Source of the DNA: Rotaria sordida | Taxonomy: Eukaryota > Rotifera > Eurotatoria > Philodinida > Philodinidae | NCBI GenBank assembly: GCA_905250125.1 | Contig: CAJNOL010000216.1 | Coordinates: 124,001 to 188,000 of the forward strand | Direction: 5' to 3' | DNA length: 64,000 bases | In this document: positions 12,501 through 22,711 of the stretch, one piece after another | Numbering within the stretch: the first letter of the stretch is position 1 | How the letters are laid out: each line of letters opens with the position of its first letter | Notes under the pieces: model-generated | Seen by the model: only the letters and a program-made list of their open reading frames with translations | The model's database searches: none | Told to the model about the DNA's origin: nothing | Program-made: the position numbers and the translations under genes

Positions 12501-15500
12501 ATCCAACAAGACCAACAATATTTAAATAACTATACGTTTCAGCATCTTCTTGTTTTACTTGATCTTTAAAAATAAAAATAAAAATAATTATTTATCTTTT
12601 TTTTTTGTTTTTGAAATATATTATATTTACTTGTTTCAACAAGTTCTTTTAAAAGACTACTCCATTCTTCACGAAATAGATTTGCTCCTGTCAATGATCC
12701 ATCACCACCAATACATACAATATTATTAATACCATGCTCAATAAGATTTTTTGCAGCACGTAATCGACCAGGTCTTTCACGAAAGTCTTTACAACGTGCA
12801 CTACCAATAATTGTTCCACCCTATCGACCAACAGAACATGATATATATATACAGAATGTTTCAAAAGTTAGCCATGAAATAGAACTACAAAAATTCTTCA
12901 AATGATTCACATGAGATTTTCATCATTTCATAAGATATTCTCCAGAAGTTTTATTCCATATGATTTCATCCATAATTATCGTTTCAAATGATTGGTATCA
13001 ATACTAAGGTATGAAACTATATGAAATAAAATTTTTGGAGAATATCCTATGGAATGATGAAAATTTCATGTACTACAACACTTGAAGAGTTATTGTAGTT
13101 TTATTTCATGACTGATTTTTGGAACATCCTGTATACATATATATATATATTCTTTTTTTCAAAAATATTAAAATCTAAATATTATTTACGTCTTCACTAA
13201 TCCCAGAGACAGACGCCCATGTTGCTTGACGAATACTATGACCACCATCGACTAAACCTTGATAACCCTAGTAAGAAAATAATATGAATTTGATTATGTT
13301 ACATTAATTATTATTTATAAACCTCATGTATAAAATAAACTGTGCAACCAAGATAGATACCCATACGAACTATTGCACGAACAGCCGGATTCATTCCTAG
13401 AAAAAGGTTTAATATTTATTCATGTTAATATAAAAAAAATTCTAATATATATATATACAACAATAAGCATTAAAATAATATCAAAGTTAAACAAAATTTG
13501 TTATTTTGTACCCTGCGCATCTCCACCACTAGTAAATACGGCAAGACTACAGCCGTTAAATTGATTTTTTGCAATAAAATGGCCTTCTTTGCCAATTTCC
13601 GTTAAATAATCATGTTGTTGTAAATCATTTGATCGTCTATAGTATGTTGCTATACGATGAATTTCATTTTCATTTATAGATGCTGTAGTTGATACAGGAT
13701 TATTGGCAAGCTAGGTAACGAAAAAAAGGGTACAGCATGCGAAGCAAGTATAGAAAATATTTTATGCATACAATATCAAAGCAATGTGACAGAAAGTTTT
13801 AAAATTATGAAATAAATCATATCGAACTACCTTGAGCATCACCACCACTTGTAAATATACCCATAGCTCGATCTGGATATTGATCTTTTGCCAGAATATG
13901 AAGATTTTGTTCAAAACCTTCAGTAAAAGCAACTGAACCACGAAATCTAAGAAATGGTGACAGAGATGGTGGTGTTAAAAGATCAGCATTCATTCCAGCA
14001 AGGTCTCTACGAAGTTCGCCAATGGTATCACGCTGTAATAGAAGAACACAAATTTTTTAAATAAGATAAATAAGATTGGTTGTCTAATACACCGATATCA
14101 ACAATACTAGACAACGAATAAATGAATGGAAACCAGAAATATATGATAGAAAAAAAAAAGAAGAAAACAAAATATTTATACATGGTGGTCCAAAAGGAAG
14201 CAAACATAAAACTTTTTTCATTTCTTCTTCGCACATGGCCAGCTAGGCTATATATATTTATACAACATATGCTTGATGATATTAGTAAAAAATTTACCAT
14301 ATGATCAGTCTTTGAGTGTAATAATTTGTTCAAAAGCATGCGAATATATTTTATCGTCTATCTGTAAGTGTATAAGGAATTCGATATTTTTCGATTTCCA
14401 TAGTCTTGTTTGCTTATCCCAATCTATAAAATGAACTTCATATAATTAATTTTGACCTCTTTTAGGCTAAATCAGTACAAAATGTAATTCAATGAGCTTC
14501 ATTTCACAGATCAAGATAAATAGGCAAAACTATACAAATCGGAAAACATCGAATTTCTCTTATAGTTCACAAACGAGCAGTAAGATTTATTTGTAGGATT
14601 TTTAACAAATTATTGAACCGAAAAAGTAAACATATACTACATCTTTTACTAGTATTATCTAGTATATGTGGTGCAAATATGAGGCCTAACTGACCATCTA
14701 TAAAGAAGAAATCGAAAAAATTCTGTGTTTCTTACTTTTGAGCTATCCTGTGTATAAAAAAATATCGATGATCAATAGCAGCATTTCTCTACCTTAGCAT
14801 CTTGTATCGTTTCGATCGAATCGTTAATCTGATTCTGCCCAATGGACCGATTTATATGATTAAAAGCTTCTTCCTGTTCTGGACTATGAATATTTGATGT
14901 CTTTTGAGAATCCATTGCATTGTCTTTCATACTACTTGCATCAGTCCCCATGATCAATATTTTTTCGTGACTGCATATAACGATAAATTATCCATATAAT
15001 AAATTATAATGTGAATAACTTATTTATAATGTGAATAGCATATATAAAAACTCAATACGAAAGAAAAGTGCAAAAGAGTTGCTAAGTGATAGAATGATAA
15101 CAATTGGGTTTTTTTTTTCATAGAATAACAAAAATTTGGTGTTATCACACAATGTAGAGAATAGTTTAGAACAATAGAATGATACATAAATAAATGTATA
15201 CATTCTACACAAGCTATTTATTGTTTTTCACTACACAACGTATAACTTACATCTCCATATATTGTATCGTCATCCTGCTGCAAAAAAAGTTTGCTTTATT
15301 TTTTTACATAGAAGAAATTCAATTTAAAAAAGAAATAGATCGATTTGATGTAGTTTTATAGTTTTATAATAATTAGCAACAAATTTTTGTTAATGAAATA
15401 AAGAAACACTGAAAACATTTAAATATAATCACAAAAATAATTACTTTCTTTTTTTCGTTGAAAAAAAACATTTTTTACCTCTTCAGTATGTTCAGTTTCA

Positions 15501-15571
15501 TGGGTCGCTGTATCATCAGCAGGTCCTTCGATTATTGGACAGAAAGCAGATTCATTTTCTGCTTGCGCCAT
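9577..15571 (-). CDS. PFK: ATP-dependent 6-phosphofructokinase, animal two-domain form
   Basis: Phosphorylates fructose 6-phosphate to fructose 1,6-bisphosphate, the committed cytosolic step of glycolysis. About 20 exons cover the whole duplicated eukaryotic enzyme. N-terminal half: FTSGGDAQG (ATP site), [52 protein letters not shown] (catalytic Asp), [22 protein letters not shown]-terminal regulatory half: [79 protein letters not shown], then [15 protein letters not shown] just before the end. The C-half reads NNVPGT where the N-half has NDFCGT, as usual for the non-catalytic half. Two 5' start exons and two interchangeable ATP-site exons predict several isoforms. One intron carries an inverted-repeat element. 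Confidence 0.96.
12849..13136. mobile_element. MITE-like inverted-repeat element in a PFK intron
   Basis: About 290 bases whose two halves are imperfect reverse complements. The left end reads acagaatgtttcaaaagtta; the reverse complement of the right end reads acaggatgttccaaaaatca, and the match continues through catgaaata and tttcatcattc[ca]ata to the centre near 12993. It lies between TA-dinucleotide runs, which suggests insertion at TA. It has no coding capacity, so it is a non-autonomous element or fold-back repeat. Confidence 0.75.
13512..13710 (-). CDS. PFK: PFK ATP-site exon, copy B
   Basis: A 199-base exon, entered in phase 0 and left in phase 1. It encodes [20 protein letters not shown], then a polar stretch, and ends [11 protein letters not shown]. 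The next exon (13396-13323) supplies [13 protein letters not shown] and fits after either copy. Using A and B together would give two ATP-site motifs in a row, so they are probably mutually exclusive. Confidence 0.8.
13831..14032 (-). CDS. PFK: PFK ATP-site exon, copy A
   Basis: A 202-base exon, entered in phase 0 and left in phase 1. It encodes a lead sequence ([29 protein letters not shown]) and ends [10 protein letters not shown], the glycine-rich ATP-binding turn. Its splice phases equal those of copy B, and it duplicates the same functional motif. Confidence 0.8.
14793..14951 (-). CDS. PFK: PFK alternative first exon, start form b
   Basis: Fifty-three codons from [10 protein letters not shown] to TIQDAK at a GTAGAG donor, phase 0, so they read straight into either ATP-site exon. 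Entering this exon from the upstream microexon in phase 0 would hit a TGA within about ten codons. It therefore more likely serves as a separate start from its own promoter, or through 5' UTR splicing. The sequence is acidic and polar with no domain. Confidence 0.6.
15479..15571 (-). CDS. PFK: PFK first exon, start form a
   Basis: Thirty-one codons beginning [10 protein letters not shown] and ending HTEE at a GTAAAA donor, phase 0. It joins in frame to a 27-base microexon at 15277-15251 (QDDDTIYGD). That microexon has a NAGNAG acceptor (GCAGCAG) and a GTAAGT donor, and also ends in phase 0. Either ATP-site exon could follow directly. Confidence 0.8.
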
Positions 15572-15874
15572 TCTTCACTTTAAATAGACAAAATCTTCAA
15601 TAAACAAAAAAAAACCTTAATAAATGAGACACATATAAGTCAAAAAAAAAACCTTCAAAGTATATTGTTCTATCGTTGTTTTAATCGAAATACAAAAAAA
15701 GAAACATAAGACAATACGAAAGCCAAAAAGAACAGAAGCTAACCCGAAATCATGCAAAAATGAACACACGAAATGATTTGATAATAGAGATGATCACCGC
15801 TTTTTTTTTTTCTGAAAAAATTACACTAATAGAACAATCTAAATTGTAAAATATTGCTTGAGCTAATGTTCTTA

Positions 15875-17920
15875 TTATTGCAATGGTGATATTTTTAATG
15901 GTACAAGAATTTTCGATTCCATTTTACGAATTAATGGGACTGTAAATTCAACACTTAAATTTTAAGAAAAGAATTTAATTTAAAAAAAAAACAAAATCAA
16001 AATTGACATTCATACTTTTCTGACCAACCAGGTTTTGCCCATGCATTCGTACGCATTTGTTTTCTATGTTGAAAATTTTTATATGACCACATATGATGAA
16101 CATTATAAAGATCTCCAATTTGTGAAAAAACACCAAGAACTTTTGCATCTGGTCGATATTGAACACCTTTATGCCATAAATTTCCCCATTCAATTAATGT
16201 ACCAGGTTTCAACCAATATGAACGCATTTCATATATATTTGGATTTGATTGATCATCTGATTTTGGACGTGGTTGAGGAATTCCTATATGAAAACAAAAC
16301 AAAAAAAAAAACATAGATTTTTATTTTGTATAAAAAAAGAAACAAATGTCAAACCAAAATAAGAAAATGAAAGACATATTTGATTTGAACGTTGTATAAT
16401 AAATTGATTTAATTTATCATTAATTGTATTTTTATTAGAATTGCTTACGAAATCATCCAAATGAGAAAAATTTTTATACATCCATATATGAATAAATTGA
16501 TTTTCAACATTACCAATATGTACTCGCCATGAACCAGTATGAACAAGACCAGTTGAAGAATATTTACCAAGCATTTGTGTTGCATAATCACAATAATTTG
16601 ATTCATAGTCAGTCTAAAATTATATATTAATTTGTTCTTTATATTTTAAAGACAACTAATTTTTGTTGTTTCTATTCTAATTAAAAGCTATAGAAATTTT
16701 ACAATGAAAAATGAAGTATATAAAAGAAAAGGAGAACTATATTTAATTAGAGAATATTAAAATACGAAGGTATATTTTAGAGAGACATGAAAGAAATGTG
16801 CTGATTGTTTTTTTCTCCTTCTATGTAATAATTTATTAAGAAATTTTTTTTTTTCTATTAAGATTACGAGTACTTTTAATGAAATATATCAGTATGTTTT
16901 TTTTTAAAAACAAATATGTGTCCTATTTCTTTTCTACTATGTGAATATCTAATTTTGATCATCAATAGATTGGAATCGATAGTATTACCATCAAAAACAA
17001 AAACTAATTATGACGGATGCAAATACATAATTTAAGTATCTAGAATGGTACGTGCGATGTTTTGTAACTATCGGATAAGAACGTCTCCGTGTTCCTAGTC
17101 TTATGACAACAGATTCTTTTTTTTGCTACAGTCGTTTATTCCAGATAGATTATCCCGATGTTAAGAATCTTCTTCTTTTCTGCAATATAAGACAAGGTCA
17201 TGAGTGTTGTTTTCTATATGATAGATTGCTTCTTATATTTGATTCTTCTAACTATGAGAACTATTGATGGATAGAAAGCAATGTAAGAACATTGTGCTTC
17301 ATGTTGTTTTAATATATTTTCTACAACTGTTGCGTACCATAAAGAGATAGTATCAGAAACAATTTTGATAAGAACGTTTGTTTTTGTTCTATATAAATTT
17401 AAAATTTATTTCTATTAAGAAAGTAAGCCTTACAAATATGTTCGGAAATCAAAAACATTATGGTTGGAATTCTGATGTTCTAAAATAATTTATTCGAATT
17501 AAATAAGAAAACAAAAAAAAACAAAGGTGCGACAACTAATTTTAGTTGGACTAATGATTCTATTCTTTCATGATTCATGAAAGAAAAAAATAGTCTATAT
17601 TCTCTCAGGACAACATGTCGCATGATCAAATTCCGTAAAATATCACGAGGATACAACGTTTGTGCGAATAATAATAATAATTATTATTATTATGTTGAAA
17701 AGATAACAAAAATTTATTTTACCATTGAACTTGGTTTAACAGTATGATATTGAACTTCAAATACATTTTTTGTATCAGTAAGTAAATTTGAATGAGCATC
17801 TTTAGCTGCTTCAATTGGTTTTGGTGCAAATGGATTGAATAAAGTTCGAAGAATAGTTTTTTGAATTTGTGGTTGAATTAAATTTATTAATTTTAATGTA
17901 TTATTCTTTAATAAGTGCAT
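15875..17920 (-). CDS. NIPSNAP: NIPSNAP family protein
   Basis: Four exons: about 17920-17723, 16613-16355, 16283-16016 and 15953-15875. Family proteins attach to mitochondria, and NIPSNAP1/2 display on damaged mitochondria as mitophagy signals. The start MHLLKNNTLKLIN is a plausible presequence, followed by KDAHSNLL and VQYHTVKP, both family hallmarks. The two dimeric alpha-beta-barrel repeats are visible: GSWRVHIGNVENQFIHIW, then NIYEMRSYWLKPGT, IEWGNLWHKGVQYR, VFSQIGDLYNVHHMWSY and the ending FTVPLIRKMESKI to KISPLQ. Length (about 267 residues) and all landmarks match human NIPSNAP1/2. The first intron is about 1.1 kb, long for this window, and contains an AAT/ATT palindromic microsatellite near 17670-17692. 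Confidence 0.95.
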
Positions 17921-18570
17921 CTTAATTAATCTAGAAAAAGGAATAGGAAAAATTAAAATCCTTTTTCTTTTTAAAATATCAGTTAGTTATTCTGCATGAA
18001 TGAATACGGGTTTTTTTTTTTTTCATAAAATAAGTAAGTCGTCCATTGGTAAATCATTTTCTATTGTATTTTGAACATGAAATTTATAAGAATGAAAACA
18101 ATCTCAATCAATAAAATATGATGATTGATGAGAGAATGAATTGAATTTAAATCCAATTCAACAATCGAATATTATTAAGTTTTGAATCTTCTTTTATTGC
18201 TTTAGATTTTAATATCAATTCAGGTGTAATTAATTTATTCGATAATTCAATGACAGCTTAGATTTTATTCATTCGATGAAAGTAGATTAACTAGTTGATA
18301 TGTAGAAAAGTATTTTGCCATCGATTAATATCGAAATAAATAAAAAAGAAAATTATCTAAAATTTAATAAAGATTTTTACTTCTTGTCTAATTTAATATC
18401 TTTGTTTTTTTTCTTAAAGAAATTTTTTTTACCACAATATATCTGTTTTGTGACAAGAACAAACTCTCTGCTTGTATGAACACAATTCCAGTTGGATTTC
18501 TTTTCATTTTCTATACACTATTAACAAACCACAACTAATCGTACAAAAACAAAATTAACATAAGAAAAAT
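17921..18570. other. Intergenic, no gene seen
   Basis: AT-rich spacer between the NIPSNAP start and the 3' end of the small minus-strand gene. Nothing recognisable apart from T-runs. Confidence 0.5.
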
Positions 18571-18867
18571 TTATCGTTCACGAATTCGTTTTTCTGCTAC
18601 AGTAGTTGAAATATCTCGTACACTCATTGCAAATGTTTGTATAGCTTGACGAAACATTGTTGCACTTTGTTCATCCCAACCGATCAATTGTTGATCTTGT
18701 TCATTATTTGATAATGATCGTTGATTACTTAAATCAAGGTCACGTAATAAAATACCAAATTTTGAAAAAGTCTCTCCAACTAATGAACATAAATCAATAA
18801 TATTTTCTTTCTGTGATGATGTTGATAATTGATTAACATTTGTTGTTGTTGTTGTCGTTGTTGGCAT
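18571..18867 (-). CDS. Small protein resembling chromatin subunit BAP18
   Basis: A single-exon 98-residue protein. A poly-Thr start is followed by DLCSLVGETFSKFGILLRDL and, later, GWDEQSATMFRQAIQTFAMS and VRDISTTVAEKR. The order (a short helix with VGE-F-K-G, then W-E-A-F-ISTTV, ending basic) resembles human BAP18/C17orf49, a subunit of MLL1/NURF-type chromatin complexes with a SANT-like region. The likeness is weak and from memory of the family, so function is tentative. The ATG at 18867 is used. Start codons lie 310 bases from the plus-strand dispanin gene, so the two may share a bidirectional promoter. Confidence 0.55.
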   Translation of the reverse strand: MPTTTTTTTNVNQLSTSSQKENIIDLCSLVGETFSKFGILLRDLDLSNQRSLSNNEQDQQLIGWDEQSATMFRQAIQTFAMSVRDISTTVAEKRIRER

Positions 18868-19176
18868 TGTTTTCAAACCCTTAAGATCATATTGTATATA
18901 TATAACTTGCGACTTATTGTTTATTAATATAACACTTTAAATACACCAATGAAAATTAAATAAAAAAAACATTCACCAAAAATAGATGTCAGTACGAATG
19001 ATTGTGATGTTTTTCTTTCTTGCTTTCATTCAATGAAAAAATTCCAAGAACAATCTATTGCGAAGTTGTTTTTTTTTTCTTAACTTATAATAGTCTCGTC
19101 AGTAACTTCCTTAATATATATATATATTTTTTTTATTTTAAGATATTTATTTCATTCAAAAGAAAAAAGAGCTAAA

Positions 19177-19784
19177 ATGAGTTTCTCTTATGAAAAAATG
19201 CCAACAATTGACGGTAAATATAAACGACAAGTAAAAAGATTAAAAATAAATTTTGCCATTTTTATTACAATAGCTCCATCATCATCACCTATTTTAATTG
19301 ATGGACCAATTGATGTTCAACAAGCACCTGCTCGTGTTCGTCATTATTTCATATTTTCAATCTTTTCGGCTATTTGTTTATGTCCAGCAACAGGTAATAA
19401 ATATGTAATTAATTAAATTGCATAATTAATTGTTTTTTTTTGTTTTCTCTAGGTCTTGTTGCATTGGCTTATTCATTAAAAAGTTCAGCTAAAGCTGATG
19501 TAAAATTTCATGATAAAGCTCGACTTTATTCGCGTCGTGCATTACTTTGGAATTTAATTTCCATTGTTCTTGCTTTATGCTCATTTTTTATGGTATTCAT
19601 TTTCGTAATTGATTTTTCATGAAATTTAAAATTCTATTTTTAGGTTTTGGCTTTTTGTTATTATTTCAATGAAATGGTAAAAGTTTATGGAAATTCAGCC
19701 GACAGTATTTATCAAAAACAACGTTATAATGAAATAAATAACGAAATAAATCGAATGATTCAATCATTCGCAAATGACAAATAA
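19177..19784 (+). CDS. CD225/dispanin family membrane protein
   Basis: Three exons, 19177-19393, 19453-19592 and 19644-19784, join in frame to about 165 residues. A soluble N-terminus leads to the CD225 pattern: HYFIFSIFSAICLCPATG (first membrane segment), LVALAYSLKSSAKAD with basic residues, KARLYSRRALLWNL, then a second hydrophobic segment LISIVLALCSFFMV. This layout is shared by IFITM, PRRT2/TMEM233 and SynDIG-type dispanins, whose roles range from restricting membrane fusion to synaptic functions. The C-terminal 45 residues are polar and Asn/Gln-rich. Which subfamily it belongs to cannot be told by eye. Confidence 0.75.
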
Positions 19785-20348
19785 ATACAAAAAAAAACCA
19801 AGCAAAACATTAAAATAAACATTCTTTACATATATTGTCTTTGTCTTATATATTTATACGTTTCATTAGATTTTCCTCAAGTTTATGAAATGTGTGAGAT
19901 GGTAAAAAACATGAAGCATGATCTGTGACAGTAGTTTCTTTTTTTTTCTTTTTCATGTTGTTTGTTTGTGCGTATAAACATTTCAATTAAGATCTCAAAC
20001 TTTATATTTTTTAAAAATCCAGCATTAATAAATAAAAATAAACTCTATCGTTGTAAAAGGAAAAGACTTTGTGTCAGTTAATATAACACTAGTTGAATGT
20101 ATTGTTGCTACTGTCTATTGCTTAGAATAATGAATGGTATATCACACTTACATATACATGAATCCTATGATCAAATAGGACTTCAAATGAATAGTTTCAG
20201 TTTCTTATAAGATATCATGGTCTAATTTGATTCATCAGATGTTTTGTATTATTCCTATTATCAAAAGAGGATTGACCGGTTCTCAACCTTGTTTTAACTT
20301 TGTTGTCGATGATTCTATACTGAATTTCATTACTCACACACTTGTACG
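19785..20348. other. 3' flank and spacer
   Basis: Contains an AATAAA poly(A) signal about 30 bases after the dispanin stop, then AT-rich sequence up to the inverted-repeat element. No gene seen. Confidence 0.45.
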
Positions 20349-22124
20349 CAGCGGCGTAGTCAAGGAAGGGGCAAATGGGTAATTGCCCATTGTAATTTTT
20401 ATTAGTAAGTTTTGTTCATCGAAATTTTACTTTTTCAGAATTGTTTATTTATTTTTGAATTGGATAGTAACTCTATTTTGTTTCTTCTGTCTGAATCACA
20501 CATGCACTTTTTACTTGTTCTTTCTGTGAAGAGTGAAGAAAAGAATCGCTTCTGATATTTCCATTAGGATTGCTACATAGAAAACTTGAAAATTAGAAAT
20601 TCTTGTTTTCAAAATCAGAATTTTTTTCCGAAATCGGAAACTAATCAGAAAGAGTAGCTTTTTGCAAACAAAGAACTATCATGTTGATATATCTACACAA
20701 AAGGTTTCACTTTTTTTGTTTATCAACTCATACTTTGTTTCTAAAAGTATTTCATAGTAAAGAAAGACAACACAACCATTATATAGCTTTGAGTAAAAGA
20801 CTGTGTACTGTAAGCTAAGGATATTGATCATAATAAGAAAAAACAGTATCACCCATACTAAAAAGCAAAGTCTACGAAGTCTAAGACAACATTCTTTTAA
20901 TTAAAAGGATGATAAACAAAAAATTTTAATTGCTGTCAAATTGATTTTGAATATGTGTGATATTGCTTCTCCTTATGTAAATAGTCGTATTCTATCTAAC
21001 CATAACAAAAAAAGAAAACTAAAAGTTGATGAAATTTTGTAGTGTGGGCACATGACAAACTGTAAATATCTTAAAATCTAAACATCTCGGTCTGTGTACG
21101 CTATTGGCAGCTCATGTTTTAAACTAGTTGATCTGTGAGTAAGAGCATTCATTTGATTCGACTATGAGCAATCTCTTTAATATGCCGTTGGTTGGTCTTC
21201 AATTGTTAGTTAATACAAAAAAAGCTAGCAAAAGACACCTAGTGTCAAGTTCTTTTACGAAGCCCAAAACTTTATTTACGAAAAATAATAAAGATTATAG
21301 AACATAAATTTCATATAATTTTTCAAGTTTTCCTTTATTCAAAATTCCTTCAATAAATGTTTTTGAGCTAAAAATATGTGTACAAAATCATTCAAAAAAA
21401 AAAATAATAATTAGCATTCATTCTTAAGTTCGGCAACGCAAATATTTACTGATATATTGAAGCACTCGTCAGTGGCTGCAGAACTCAGAAACTACAAAAG
21501 ATTAAGAAAGGAAAGAAGATAGCGAAATATGGATCTATAATATTAATAGGTTATACTCGTAATTAATTTCGATAGTAAAGTCACCATCTAAAAACATTTG
21601 GAATTCGACAACAAATCAAAAAAAAAAGTATCAAAATCAGCAGATCTGGCAATCCTGAATTTAACTGTAAGTTTCGGTGAACATGAGTTTGATTTTATTG
21701 GGAAAACACTAACCATGTAAAGGTAGAGAAGGATAGATCAAAGAGAAGCTAAATAAAGGGGCACAGATCAAGAGAACACTTACGAACACATATATATATG
21801 TAAATACAGATATATATATATGCATATAGAGTGACGCATAAAAGAGAAAGGAAAAATCCAATGAAGTATATGTGGAAACATAAAGGAAAAAACCAAAATG
21901 TGAAATGATGTAGTTCACAGGAAAAATGTCCATGTGTGCTGCACAGATACATATTTGAAGAATTCTCAACACTAACTTATGCATATTGTTTTTTACGTTA
22001 TTAGTACTTTGTTGGGTCAAGAAAGTTTTGACCTATCAATAAAAAACTTACCCATTTCGCTCATTGATTTTTTCGACACAAGAGAAGTTTGCCCATTGAT
22101 CTAAAAATCCTGGTTACACCGCTG
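20349..22124. mobile_element. hAT-like non-autonomous element, about 1.8 kb
   Basis: The left end reads cagcggcgtagtcaagga; the reverse complement of the right end reads cagcggtgtaaccagga. Both are followed 10-15 bases in by a gcaaatgggtaa / atgggcaaactt block. CAG-[GC]GGCGTA-type ends are typical of hAT transposons. No transposase open frame or zinc-finger/dimerisation motif is visible inside; the interior is AT-rich with stops in all frames. I see no clear 8-base target duplication (left flank cttgtacg, right flank gattagga), so the copy may be old or the ends slightly misplaced. Confidence 0.65.
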
Positions 22125-22711
22125 GATTAGGATACAACCAAAGATTCATTGTCAATTTAATATTCAAGAATATTTGATCTTTTAGATTTTAATAAATATT
22201 ATAAATCTTATTATTGTTTTTTGTAAGAAACGAGTTCTGAAAAATTGATTCCGAAAGGCAGTCAATTTGATTACTAATGAATACTTATCGTTAAGTAGAT
22301 TACTTATGAATAAGATTAAAAAGAAAAACTATTCATTTAATAGTGAAAAATCATATCGCTTTTCAAACTTACATAATAATCCAACAACTATTTGAATTTT
22401 TTCACTAGAATAAATAAGATAAAATGAGTATATATTCCATCCAATAAAAATTCTCATAGCAAACAATATTATTTTATTTTTCTTATAGATTTTTTGAAAC
22501 TACGTAAAATTTCTTTGTAATTAATACATAGTCATTCAACTATATTTAATCAAAAGTAATCAAGTAATTTGTGTTTTTTTTTGTTTTGGTAATATTGAAG
22601 AGATTTAACATGTTAAAATAATTCTAAACTCATTTACTGAGATAATTATATGTTAACTGGCGCCGATACATTCTTCGTGAAAATCGAAATAAACATAGAA
22701 GATATATATAT
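22125..22711. other. Intergenic, upstream of tetraspanin gene
   Basis: AT-rich spacer with no gene. It should hold the promoter and 5' UTR of the plus-strand tetraspanin gene. Confidence 0.45.

Noticed and set aside
17667..17692. AAT/ATT palindrome as a possible regulatory site
   Set aside because: A simple microsatellite within the NIPSNAP intron; no sign of function.
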